Source: Phycisphaerales bacterium
Lineage (GTDB): Bacteria; Planctomycetota; Phycisphaerae; Phycisphaerales; SM1A02
DNA: 44,839 bases
Direction of reading: 5' to 3'
Assembly (NCBI GenBank): GCA_022446965.1
Contig: JAKVBV010000019.1
Coordinates: forward strand, 1 to 44,839
The notes under the pieces were generated by a model. That model did not search any database and had not been told where the DNA came from. It saw only the letters and a program-made list of their open reading frames with translations. The translations under genes were made by a program, and so were the position numbers. Below, piece after piece: positions 15,956 through 23,630 of the stretch; the stretch's first letter is position 1; every line of letters begins with the position of its first letter.

Positions 15956-17316
15956 ACGTCGGGGAGGAGTTTGTCGGGTGCTTCAAGCAGGCCGACGACC
16001 GTGTTCAGGAATCGTGCGCCTTCGGCACCGTCCACAACACGATGGTCGCAGGACAAGCTCAGGGGCAACACCAGACCGGCGTAGAACGACCCATCTCGCG
16101 TGAGCACCTGCTCCTTGGCTCGCCCCACGGCAAGGATGCCCACTTCGGGGTAGTTGATGATCGGCGTGGCGAAGGCACCGCCGTAACTACCCACGTTGGA
16201 GATCGTGAATGTGCCACCACTGAGCCGTTCACGTTCGATCGTGCGGTCACGGCAGCCCTTGGCGGCGGCGCCAACAGCATCGGCCAATTGCACCACACTG
16301 AGCTGATCTGCGTCGTGGATGACGGGCACCATCAATCCATGTTCGGTGTCGACGGCGCAGCCGAGATTCACCACGCTGCGAATCAGGATCTCGTCGACGA
16401 AGTCATCGACAGTGGCGTTGATCGCCGGATGCTTGAGAAGGGCCTGGCACACGGCGCTCATCACGAACGGCAGCAGACTCAGCTTGCGCCCGAGCAATTG
16501 CTCGTAGCCCTTGCGCTTGCGATTGATCGCGGTGACATCGGCTTCATCGACCACGGTGAAGTGCACGGTGGTCTGCACGCTGTGGTGCAGCGACTGGGCG
16601 ATTTTGCGACGCACGCCACGGAAGGGGATGCGCTCGGCGACACCTTCTATGGGAGCGCTCACTCGGGTGGCGAGTGGTTCGTCTGCAGGTGCCGCTGGCT
16701 GAGCCACCACTGGTGGGGGCGCCGCAGGCTGCGACACAGCGGCCGGCTGGACCGTCGGAGCGGTTGCGCCGGTGGCATGGGCTTCGATGTCCGAAGCTGT
16801 CACGCGGCCACCGCGGCCCGTGCCAGCCACAGCGTTGATGTCCACGTTCAGATCACGGGCAATCCGGCGAACGGCGGGCGTGGCCTGTGCCTTGCTGCCC
16901 GTGGCTGCCGTGGATGTGGCATCGGCGGCACGTTGGAAGCTCGCAGGCACCGACAAGGTGGCATCGACAGAGCCCACCACGGTGCCAGCGTCTTCACGTT
17001 CGCTGGCGGTGTCAGCAGCAGGTGCGGCGTCGACAACCGGGGCCTCAGCGGAGGCCTGACCGATGTCATAGGTCACGAGAATGCAGCCGACGTTGAGGAT
17101 GTCACCCTCGTTGCCGTTGAGGTCTTTCACCACACCGGCCCACGGGCTGGGAACTTCCACTAGGGCCTTGTCGGTTTCCATCTCGGCGAGCGTTTGGTGT
17201 TCGTCCACCTTCTCGCCGGGCTGTACACGCCACTTGATGAGTTCAGCCTCATGCACACCCTCTCCCAGATCGGGAAGGATGAAGTGGCTCCTGTCATCGG
17301 GTTGCTTGGTCGCCAT
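15952..17316 (-). CDS. Dihydrolipoamide acyltransferase E2 of branched-chain 2-oxoacid dehydrogenase
   Basis: A 454-residue E2 with one lipoyl domain (FILPDLGEGVHEAELIKW; lipoyl Lys50 in EMETDKALVE). Ala/Pro-rich linkers follow. The peripheral-subunit-binding domain reads TPAVRRIARDLNVDINAV followed by GTGRGGRV. The C-terminal catalytic domain ends with DHRVVDGA (His425, Asp429), the acyltransferase signature. With the adjacent E1 alpha and beta it converts branched-chain 2-oxo acids to acyl-CoA. No E3 (lipoamide dehydrogenase) gene is in the window. AGGA lies 6 nt before the ATG. A pyruvate dehydrogenase E2 is possible on motif grounds, but leucine dehydrogenase next door favours the branched-chain complex. 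Confidence 0.9.
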   Translation of the reverse strand: MATKQPDDRSHFILPDLGEGVHEAELIKWRVQPGEKVDEHQTLAEMETDKALVEVPSPWAGVVKDLNGNEGDILNVGCILVTYDIGQASAEAPVVDAAPAADTASEREDAGTVVGSVDATLSVPASFQRAADATSTAATGSKAQATPAVRRIARDLNVDINAVAGTGRGGRVTASDIEAHATGATAPTVQPAAVSQPAAPPPVVAQPAAPADEPLATRVSAPIEGVAERIPFRGVRRKIAQSLHHSVQTTVHFTVVDEADVTAINRKRKGYEQLLGRKLSLLPFVMSAVCQALLKHPAINATVDDFVDEILIRSVVNLGCAVDTEHGLMVPVIHDADQLSVVQLADAVGAAAKGCRDRTIERERLSGGTFTISNVGSYGGAFATPIINYPEVGILAVGRAKEQVLTRDGSFYAGLVLPLSLSCDHRVVDGAEGARFLNTVVGLLEAPDKLLPDV

Positions 17317-17333
17317 GTCGAATCCTGCTGCGA

Positions 17334-18302
17334 TCAGTACGCAGCCAACTCCTCGATCGCCTTGCCGACGCGCTCGGCATCGGGAAGATACTCAAGTTCA
17401 AGCTTGTAGTAGGGCATGATGGTGTCGAAGCCGGCCACGCGTTGCACCGGAGCTTCGAGATACAAGAAGCACTGCTCCATTACGCGGGCGGCGATTTCGG
17501 CGCCGATTCCGCAGGTCAGCGGAGCCTCGTGCACGATCACACAACGTCCAGTTTTGCGGACCGACGTCATGATCGTGTCGTAGTCCAACGGGTTGATCGT
17601 GCGGAGGTCGATCAGCTCGATGTCGCGGCCGCTGGCTTCCACGGCGTTCATGCACTGCACCATGGAGGCGCCCCATGACACCATCGTCATCTCTTCGCCT
17701 TCACGCACCACACGGGCTTCACCGATCGGCACGGTGTATTCACCCTCCGGCACTTCTTCGCGGAAGGCACGGTAGATGCGCTTGGGTTCAAAGAAGATCA
17801 CCGGATCCGGATCACGCAGGGCGCTGGTGAGCAGACCCTTGGCGTCGTACGGTGTGCTGGGCATGACCACTTTGATGCCTGGGTTGTGTGTGTAGATCGC
17901 TTCCGGGCTGTCGCTGTGCAGTTCCGGGGCGTGAATGCCACCGCCAACAGGCACCCGAACGGTGAGCGGGCAGGTCATGCCGCTGCGTGTACGGGTACGG
18001 ATACGACCAGCGTGCGTACACAGTTGGTCATAGGCGGGACCGAGGAAGCCCTCGAACTGGATTTCGGGCACAGGGCGAAGGCCCGCAATAGCAAGGCCGA
18101 TGCTCGTGCCGATGATGCCCGATTCAGCTAACGGGCTGTCGACCACGCGGTCGCCGCCGAACTGCTCGTGCAGGCCTTCGGTCACGCGGAATACGCCACC
18201 ATTGGCGCCGACGTCCTCCCCGAGCACGATGACGCGGTTGTCCCGCTCCATCTCTTGGGCGAGCGCCTGGTTGATCGCTTGAACAAGTGTGAGATTCGCC
18301 AC
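17334..18302 (-). CDS. 2-oxoacid dehydrogenase E1 beta subunit (branched-chain)
   Basis: A 322-residue subunit with the transketolase-type pyrimidine-binding domain: VIVLGEDVGANGGVFRVTEGL, then VVDSPLAESGIIGTSIGLAI. The C-terminal transketolase domain ends in RVAGFDTIMPYY. The frame is open upstream to 18419, but the start is set at GTG 18302 (VANLTLVQAINQALAQEM). AGGA precedes it by 7 nt, and this leaves a natural 10-nt gap after E1 alpha. It pairs with E1 alpha to form the alpha2-beta2 thiamine diphosphate enzyme that decarboxylates branched-chain 2-oxo acids and acylates the E2 lipoyl group. Confidence 0.92.
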   Translation of the reverse strand: MANLTLVQAINQALAQEMERDNRVIVLGEDVGANGGVFRVTEGLHEQFGGDRVVDSPLAESGIIGTSIGLAIAGLRPVPEIQFEGFLGPAYDQLCTHAGRIRTRTRSGMTCPLTVRVPVGGGIHAPELHSDSPEAIYTHNPGIKVVMPSTPYDAKGLLTSALRDPDPVIFFEPKRIYRAFREEVPEGEYTVPIGEARVVREGEEMTMVSWGASMVQCMNAVEASGRDIELIDLRTINPLDYDTIMTSVRKTGRCVIVHEAPLTCGIGAEIAARVMEQCFLYLEAPVQRVAGFDTIMPYYKLELEYLPDAERVGKAIEELAAY

Positions 18303-18312
18303 GGGGTGATCC

Positions 18313-19431
18313 TCAGGAATGTTGCGCGACCGGGGCCGCAATCTGGCTGGGGTCTTGGCCGATGCTGCTGGTTCGCATGGTGTCCCGCTGGGTGCGGAGG
18401 TTCTGCGGCAGCGTTTCATACATGTGATCGAAGAAGTCGTCCTTCAAGGGGGCTTCGATGCCCTCCGCCCGTTCGGTGATCTGGGCGACTTCGTGTTCGA
18501 CCTGTTCGTTGATGGCGGCATCGCGGGCGTCATCCCAGATACCGAGGTTCACCATGTGCTTCTTGATGCGAATCAGCGGATCGCGGCCTTGCCACGCCTC
18601 GACTTCGGCTGCGTCGCGGTAGCGACGGGCGTCGTCGGCCGTGGTGTGATCGCCGAGGCGGTAGGTGACCGCTTCGATGAACGTGGGCCGGTTCTCTTCA
18701 CGTGCCCGCTTGGCGGCGTCACGCACCACCTTGACCACGGCGAAGATGTCATTGCCGTCGCACTGCACGCAGTCCATGCCGTAGGCCAGACCACGCTGAG
18801 CGATCGTCGGTGCCGAACACTGGATTCTGGTGGGCACCGAAATGGCCCACGAGTTGTTCTGGCACATGAAGATCACGGGGATGTCGAGGTTGGCCGAGAA
18901 GTTCATGGCTTCGTGGAAGTCGCCTTCGCTCGTGGCGCCGTCGCCGAAGAACGTGCAGGCCAACCCACCGTCACCGCGGTACTTGGATGCCCAGGCCAAC
19001 CCTGTGGCGTGCAGCATTTGCGTGCCGATCGGAATGGCGATCGGGGTGATCTTCAGCGCCGGGTCGATGTTGTTGCCCCGTTCGTCACCCATCCAGTGCA
19101 GGAGGATCTTCTCCGGCGGCAGGCCGCGCCAGAACAGGCCCGCGTTCTCGCGGTAGCAGGGCACCAGCCAGTCCTTGTCGGTGAGCGCGTAGGCGGCACC
19201 GAGCGACGGGCACTCTTGGCCACGGTTCTCGGGATAGGTGCCCATGCGGCCGGAGCGTTGCAGCTTGAACGAGATCTCATCGAACTGCCGGCACATGCGC
19301 ATGTGGCGATACAGATCGACGAGGTCGTCGTTGGGAATCAATCCCTCGCCGAGCGAGGCATCGAAGTTGGCGTGCTCATCGAGGATCGAAACATGATCGA
19401 TCTTCGTTTCGAAGATTGGCTCAGCTGGCAT
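18313..19431 (-). CDS. 2-oxoacid dehydrogenase E1 alpha subunit (branched-chain)
   Basis: A 372-residue subunit. The thiamine diphosphate motif runs from GDG (163-165, in FFGDGATSEGDFHEAMNF) to NN (192-193, in MCQNNSWAISVP). RLGDHTTADDARRYR matches the phosphorylation-loop region of branched-chain E1 alpha proteins. The ATG at 19431 has GGAGAG 5 nt upstream and overlaps the leucine dehydrogenase gene by 11 bp; the longer frame upstream is rejected. It catalyses the committed decarboxylation step of leucine, isoleucine and valine breakdown. Translation is probably coupled to leucine dehydrogenase. Confidence 0.92.
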   Translation of the reverse strand: MPAEPIFETKIDHVSILDEHANFDASLGEGLIPNDDLVDLYRHMRMCRQFDEISFKLQRSGRMGTYPENRGQECPSLGAAYALTDKDWLVPCYRENAGLFWRGLPPEKILLHWMGDERGNNIDPALKITPIAIPIGTQMLHATGLAWASKYRGDGGLACTFFGDGATSEGDFHEAMNFSANLDIPVIFMCQNNSWAISVPTRIQCSAPTIAQRGLAYGMDCVQCDGNDIFAVVKVVRDAAKRAREENRPTFIEAVTYRLGDHTTADDARRYRDAAEVEAWQGRDPLIRIKKHMVNLGIWDDARDAAINEQVEHEVAQITERAEGIEAPLKDDFFDHMYETLPQNLRTQRDTMRTSSIGQDPSQIAAPVAQHS

Positions 19432-20488
19432 GGCAGCTCTCCTGCAGCGGGTTGCCCGATTCAATGCGGGCCTTGGCCAGAGCAATGGCGGCGTCGTAGG
19501 TGGATCCACCATCGGCGTCGCTCAGAATCTGTGCGGTGGTGTGCTCGATCGCGTCGTTGCGTTCTTGCAGATCGTCGATCGTGTAGCCGAGATACAGCCC
19601 GGCGAGGTGAATCACGCCGCCTGCATTGACCACGAAGTCGGGACCGTAGAGCACGCCAGAGTCGGCAAGCGCCGCGGCGTCGCGATCGGGGTTGACGAGG
19701 ATGTTGTTGGCAGCGCCACAGAGGATGTTGGTCTGCAAAGCCTCGATCTGGGCCGGTCCGATGACGGCGCCCAGCGCACACGGAGCAAGAATGTCGCACG
19801 GCGTGGCGAGGATGTCATCTACACCGACCGACTCGGCGCCGAATCGACTGCATGCTTCCTCAACGCGTGCCGTGTTGATGTCGGACACCACAAGCGATGC
19901 GCCAGCGTCGTGCAGCAGTTCGGCGAGATACATGCCCACATGGCCCATGCCTTGAATGGCCACCCGAAGACCGGTGAAGTCATCGCCCTGGCCGGCGTAG
20001 TGCAGGCAGGCCTTCATGCCGTTGAATGTGCCCTTGGCGGTCCACGGGGAGGGGTCGCCACCATCGCAGGCGGTTTCGCCGCCCTTCACGTGGTTGGTTT
20101 CCTGCGCCATCCAGTCGATGTACTGAATCGATGTGCCCACATCTTCGGCTGCGATGTACACGCCATTGAGCGTGTCGACGAAGCGGCCCATGGCACGAGC
20201 TTCCGCCTCGGTCGGTGCCCAGTTGGGTTCGGGCAACAACACCACACTCTTGGCGCCGCCCATGGGCAGGCCGGCGCAGGCCGACTTGTAGCTCATGCCC
20301 TGGGACAGGCGGAGCACGTCGTACAACGCATCATCCTCGGAGGCATAGTGCCAACGGCGTGTACCACCAAGTGCATTGCCCAGCTTCGTGCTGTGCACGG
20401 CGATGATGGCCTTCAGGCCTGACTCGGTGTCTTGATGGAAGCAGACGCGCTCATGGCCCATCTGTGTCATCGTTTCAATCGTGTGCAT
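19421..20488 (-). CDS. Leucine (branched-chain amino acid) dehydrogenase
   Basis: A 355-residue member of the Glu/Leu/Phe/Val dehydrogenase family. The N-terminal catalytic domain has GTRRWHYASEDDALYD and the lysine pair Lys68 (MSYKSA) and Lys80 (GLPMGGAKSV) that bind carboxylate and drive deamination. The NAD-binding domain contains VAIQGMGHVGMYLAELL. Length and motifs fit leucine or phenylalanine dehydrogenase. The adjacent branched-chain E1/E2 genes favour leucine, isoleucine and valine as substrates, giving the 2-oxo acids the complex uses, plus ammonia and NADH. ATGs lie at residues 1, 7 and 10; the first is used, leaving an 18-nt gap after the acyl-CoA dehydrogenase gene. Confidence 0.88.
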   Translation of the reverse strand: MHTIETMTQMGHERVCFHQDTESGLKAIIAVHSTKLGNALGGTRRWHYASEDDALYDVLRLSQGMSYKSACAGLPMGGAKSVVLLPEPNWAPTEAEARAMGRFVDTLNGVYIAAEDVGTSIQYIDWMAQETNHVKGGETACDGGDPSPWTAKGTFNGMKACLHYAGQGDDFTGLRVAIQGMGHVGMYLAELLHDAGASLVVSDINTARVEEACSRFGAESVGVDDILATPCDILAPCALGAVIGPAQIEALQTNILCGAANNILVNPDRDAAALADSGVLYGPDFVVNAGGVIHLAGLYLGYTIDDLQERNDAIEHTTAQILSDADGGSTYDAAIALAKARIESGNPLQESCHAS

Positions 20489-20506
20489 GTCGTGTGAGGT
20501 CCGCGA

Positions 20507-22462
20507 TCAGGCGTTGGTTGTGGAGAAGACTTCGGCGAAATCAGGTGCGAGTGAACCGCTGCCGAACTGTTGGATGGTCTCGGTGTCGATCGGTCGGCCA
20601 TTGCCACGCTGCTCCATATCGGGCGTGGATTCGGGGATGAACCACTTGCCAGCGGGCATGTCCTTGAGGCGGGCGTATGCGACGTCGGCGGCAGCACGCA
20701 TCTGGGTGTCGGTGTTGTGACGCAGGCCGTCGAGGTTGCTGCGAATCTCAGCTGCACCCATGGCCATGATGTAGTCGACCATCGCTCGATCATGCTCGAG
20801 CTGCTCACCTTCGAGGCCGTTGCGAATATCCCGGTCCAGACGCGACAGGCAGCAGCACATGGCGTGAATCCAGATGCAGCTCCAGCTCAGGCGACGTTGC
20901 ACCATCTGGTTGGTGAGAATCTCCTCCTCGAAGTCCTTGAACGAGGTCTTCACGCGATGGCTGAATTCCTGCGTGAGTGAGGCAATCGCATCGGCATGCT
21001 TGCGGAGAGACCCATCAAGCCCTTCGACCGCCGGGGCGGCCCGACGAATGCCAAGGAAAAGTTCCAAAGCGATCTTCATAGCTGCGATCGGATGCTTGAA
21101 GGGGGCGGCCTTCACACCCAGCATGAACTCACCCAACTGCTTGGAGCCGTAGGCGAACACGAAAGAGTGCATCACCTCGTTGGCACCTTCCACGATCACA
21201 TTGATGCGTGAATCGCGCCACATGCGCTCGACGAGGTTTTCGGTCATGTAGCCCTCGCCGCCCATCACCTGCAACGCGTGATCGGTGGCGCGCCAGCCCA
21301 TCTCGGAGCAGAACACCTTGCAGATGGCCGTCTCCAACATGATGTCTACATCACCTCGGTCGACGATGCCGGTGGTCATGTACAGCATCGAGTCCATGGC
21401 GTAGACATAGCTGCCCATGATGGCGAGCTTCTCGCGAACCAGATCAAACTCGCCAAGCGCGCGATCAAACTGGAATCGAGTTTCCGACCACTTCAAGGCC
21501 TGCAGGTATGCGGCTCGTCCCGCACCGACCATGCCGGCGGACAATGTGCAGCGGCCGTAGTTCAGGCAGGTCAACGCCACATTCAGGCCGCGACCTTCCT
21601 TATGCAGCAGGTTGGCCCGAGGAATACGGACGTTGGTGAAGCGGATGCGCGCCTGCCAGGTGCCGCGAATACCGCACTTGCTGCGGTTGCGGCTGAAGAT
21701 CTCGATGCCTTCCATGTCGGGAGTGGCGATGAGCGCCGTGACCTTGTCTTTGGTCTTGCCCGTCTTGGGATCCGTCAGCGGCTGCTTGCACATCACAGTG
21801 AACATGCCCGACAAGGCACCACTGGTGGCCCACTTCTTTTCGCCGTTGAGGATGTAGTACTCCCCGCACTCGGACACTTCGCAGCGGGTTTCTTGTCCGC
21901 CAGCATCACAGCCCACGTTGGGTTCGCTCAGGCAGAAGGCGCTGAGCGTGTCATTGGAGATCTTGGGGAGCCACTCTCGCTTCTGGTCTTCGTTGCCGAA
22001 CAGCATGATGGCGCCGCAGCCGATCGACTGGTGGGCACTCACCATCACGGCCGTCGAACCACACGTGCGACCAATGCGCTCGAGCACTCGGTTGTACGAC
22101 GTGATGCTGTAGCCACCACCGCCATACTCCTGCGACACGATCATGCCCATCACGCCCATGTCAAAGAGGCGCTTGATCGCCCAGTGGGGGATCTCCTGAT
22201 CACGATCGATCAGGTTTGCGGGGTGCTCGTTCTCGAGGTACTCGTCGAGTTCGGCCAGCAGTTGATCACAGCGGGCAGTCTCTTCCGGCGTGACTTCTGG
22301 GTAGGGGAACACCAGATCGTTGCGGAAGTTGCCCCAGAAGAGGTTCTTGACGAACCCCATCGTGGCTGGATCGGGCCCCAGCATTTCCTGGGCCTGTTCG
22401 ATTTGCTTGCGGTCCTTTTCGGAGACGTTCTTCAGATTGTCAGCAAGGTTGGCTTTGGTCAT
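20507..22462 (-). CDS. Long acyl-CoA dehydrogenase (VLCAD/ACAD9-like length)
   Basis: A 651-residue flavoprotein. The core has acyl-CoA dehydrogenase signatures: SAFCLSEPNVGCDAG (174-188), LNGEKKWATSG (205-215), GRGLNVALTCLNYGR (290-304) and QVMGGEGYMTENLVERMWRD (398-417). The catalytic base is Glu425 in IVEGANEV. A further 220 residues follow, so it resembles very-long-chain enzymes rather than the ~390-residue isovaleryl- or isobutyryl-CoA dehydrogenases. Position between an enoyl-CoA hydratase and leucine dehydrogenase nevertheless suggests short branched acyl-CoA substrates. It may serve fatty acids as well. Substrate is unresolved. Confidence 0.85.
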   Translation of the reverse strand: MTKANLADNLKNVSEKDRKQIEQAQEMLGPDPATMGFVKNLFWGNFRNDLVFPYPEVTPEETARCDQLLAELDEYLENEHPANLIDRDQEIPHWAIKRLFDMGVMGMIVSQEYGGGGYSITSYNRVLERIGRTCGSTAVMVSAHQSIGCGAIMLFGNEDQKREWLPKISNDTLSAFCLSEPNVGCDAGGQETRCEVSECGEYYILNGEKKWATSGALSGMFTVMCKQPLTDPKTGKTKDKVTALIATPDMEGIEIFSRNRSKCGIRGTWQARIRFTNVRIPRANLLHKEGRGLNVALTCLNYGRCTLSAGMVGAGRAAYLQALKWSETRFQFDRALGEFDLVREKLAIMGSYVYAMDSMLYMTTGIVDRGDVDIMLETAICKVFCSEMGWRATDHALQVMGGEGYMTENLVERMWRDSRINVIVEGANEVMHSFVFAYGSKQLGEFMLGVKAAPFKHPIAAMKIALELFLGIRRAAPAVEGLDGSLRKHADAIASLTQEFSHRVKTSFKDFEEEILTNQMVQRRLSWSCIWIHAMCCCLSRLDRDIRNGLEGEQLEHDRAMVDYIMAMGAAEIRSNLDGLRHNTDTQMRAAADVAYARLKDMPAGKWFIPESTPDMEQRGNGRPIDTETIQQFGSGSLAPDFAEVFSTTNA

Positions 22463-22480
22463 TGGTCTTGTGTGGTCTGG

Positions 22481-23341
22481 TCAGCCGCGGTTGAGGAAGG
22501 CCTCGATGCGTTGACGGGTGTCTTCGGTGTTTCGCAAGGCGACGATGTTCGCTCGCTCGGCGGCGAGCCCGGCTTCGAGGTCACGTTCGGCACCAGCATG
22601 GATGCAGGCGGTGACCGCATTGGCCGCGGGGGTGTTCAAGCCGCGTGCTTCTGAGCACGCCTTGAGCAGGGCATCGGTATCGACGGTGGACAGGTTGGCG
22701 GGACGGGCTGCCTGCATCGAGGCAGCGTGCGTCGCAGCCGCTTCGATGAGCGTGTCGGGCGTGTCAACCGTGGCATCGGCCAGGCCGGTGGGCATGGCGT
22801 CACTCTTGAATGGACGACCTTGAGCAGTGGCATCAACGGCGGTCGCCGGATCGATGCGGCCAGCCAACAGTTGCGTGCCGCCCCATGCCGGGCACAAGCC
22901 AAGGCCAGCCTCGGGCAGTCCGATGGGATAGGGCTTGTCATTGCCACCAACCGTGCTCGCCACGATGGCGTGGCAGTGCATGGCCAGCTCGAGGCCGCCT
23001 CCAAGGGCAGCGCCACCCACAGCAGCGACCACGGGACAGGTCATGTCGGCGAGTCGGCTGAACACACGCTGGCCTTCCACCATGTAGGCGTCGAGGTCGT
23101 CGTCAGTCAGGCTGTTGATCTCGCTCAGGTCAGCACCGGCCACGAACGAACGCGGGGCATTTGATGCCAGCACGACCCAGTCGGGCTGGTTGGCGAGGAG
23201 GTCGTCGATGGTGCTGTCCAGCCGAGACAGCAGTGTGCGATTCATCACCACGACGGGGCGATCGCCAGCATCAAGCCACACGATCGCGCCACCGTCGGCA
23301 CGTCGTTCGATGGCCAGCGGGGCAAGTGCGGTGTCCGTCAT
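22481..23341 (-). CDS. Enoyl-CoA hydratase/isomerase family protein
   Basis: A 286-residue crotonase-fold enzyme. The start is MTDTALAPLA at 23341, with GGAGAG 9 nt upstream; the open frame before it is low-complexity and not protein-like. Oxyanion-hole segments are present (RSFVAGADLSEI and AVGGAALGGGLELAMHC). Both acidic residues expected of hydratases are kept: Glu in GGGLELA and Glu in IGLPEAGLGLCPAWGGTQ. It resembles the hydratase half of FadJ/FadB more than small hydratases. As first gene of the operon it would hydrate 2-enoyl-CoAs from branched-chain or fatty acid breakdown. A long structured leader precedes it. Confidence 0.85.
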   Translation of the reverse strand: MTDTALAPLAIERRADGGAIVWLDAGDRPVVVMNRTLLSRLDSTIDDLLANQPDWVVLASNAPRSFVAGADLSEINSLTDDDLDAYMVEGQRVFSRLADMTCPVVAAVGGAALGGGLELAMHCHAIVASTVGGNDKPYPIGLPEAGLGLCPAWGGTQLLAGRIDPATAVDATAQGRPFKSDAMPTGLADATVDTPDTLIEAAATHAASMQAARPANLSTVDTDALLKACSEARGLNTPAANAVTACIHAGAERDLEAGLAAERANIVALRNTEDTRQRIEAFLNRG

Positions 23342-23565
23342 GGGAAGGGACTCTCCAAGGGGCCTTGTCGGTGTGCCTTGGGCTCTGCCTTGGCACTGGA
23401 CGAGGTCCGGAATCGGGGGTGGTTGCTCCGCGGAGACAACCTGAAGGGGAAGGCGGATCCGTGCGGTGGACCCTGAACGTGGGGGGCCTGCGGCAAGGGC
23501 CTGCCGCGGGCGTCTGTCGGTCCCGCACACCGGCGAGAATCGCCAGTGGCGACCGCTGCCACTGG
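23342..23565 (-). promoter_or_regulatory. Structured 224-nt leader of branched-chain catabolic operon (candidate cis-regulatory RNA)
   Basis: On the minus strand the predicted transcript starts at about 23565. It begins with a perfect hairpin CCAGTGGC/GCCACTGG (23565-23558 and 23550-23543). Further hairpins are GCGGCA/TGCCGC (23507-23490) and GGTTG...CAACC enclosing CTCCGCGGAG (23441-23421). Two CCAAGG copies (23393-23388 and 23381-23376) are complementary to CCTTGG (23360-23355), whose final GG belongs to the ribosome binding site GGAGAG (23356-23351). This could hide or expose that site. No convincing leader peptide is seen. Regulation is inference from pairing only. Confidence 0.4.
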
Positions 23566-23571
23566 TCGAAC

Positions 23572-23577
23572 ATTCTA
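23572..23577 (-). promoter_or_regulatory. -10 element TAGAAT of branched-chain catabolic operon
   Basis: TAGAAT with a 6-nt gap (GTTCGA) to the predicted +1 at 23565, where an 8-bp inverted repeat begins. That repeat may act as an operator, as a 5' RNA hairpin, or both. No clear -35 is visible. Confidence 0.4.
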
Positions 23578-23630
23578 GCCGATTTGGGCCCTCTTGACCG
23601 CCATTTTCATGGTGGTCAGACTCCCCCCAA

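Noticed and set aside
18319-19629. Long plus-strand open frame (436 codons) across the E1 alpha gene
   Set aside because: Antisense to a gene with complete family motifs. The translation is rich in His, Val and Arg with no domain signature, as expected from high-GC codon bias.
21278-22654. Long plus-strand open frame (458 codons) across the acyl-CoA dehydrogenase gene
   Set aside because: A shadow of the dehydrogenase on the other strand. No motifs, and composition is typical of antisense frames in GC-rich DNA.
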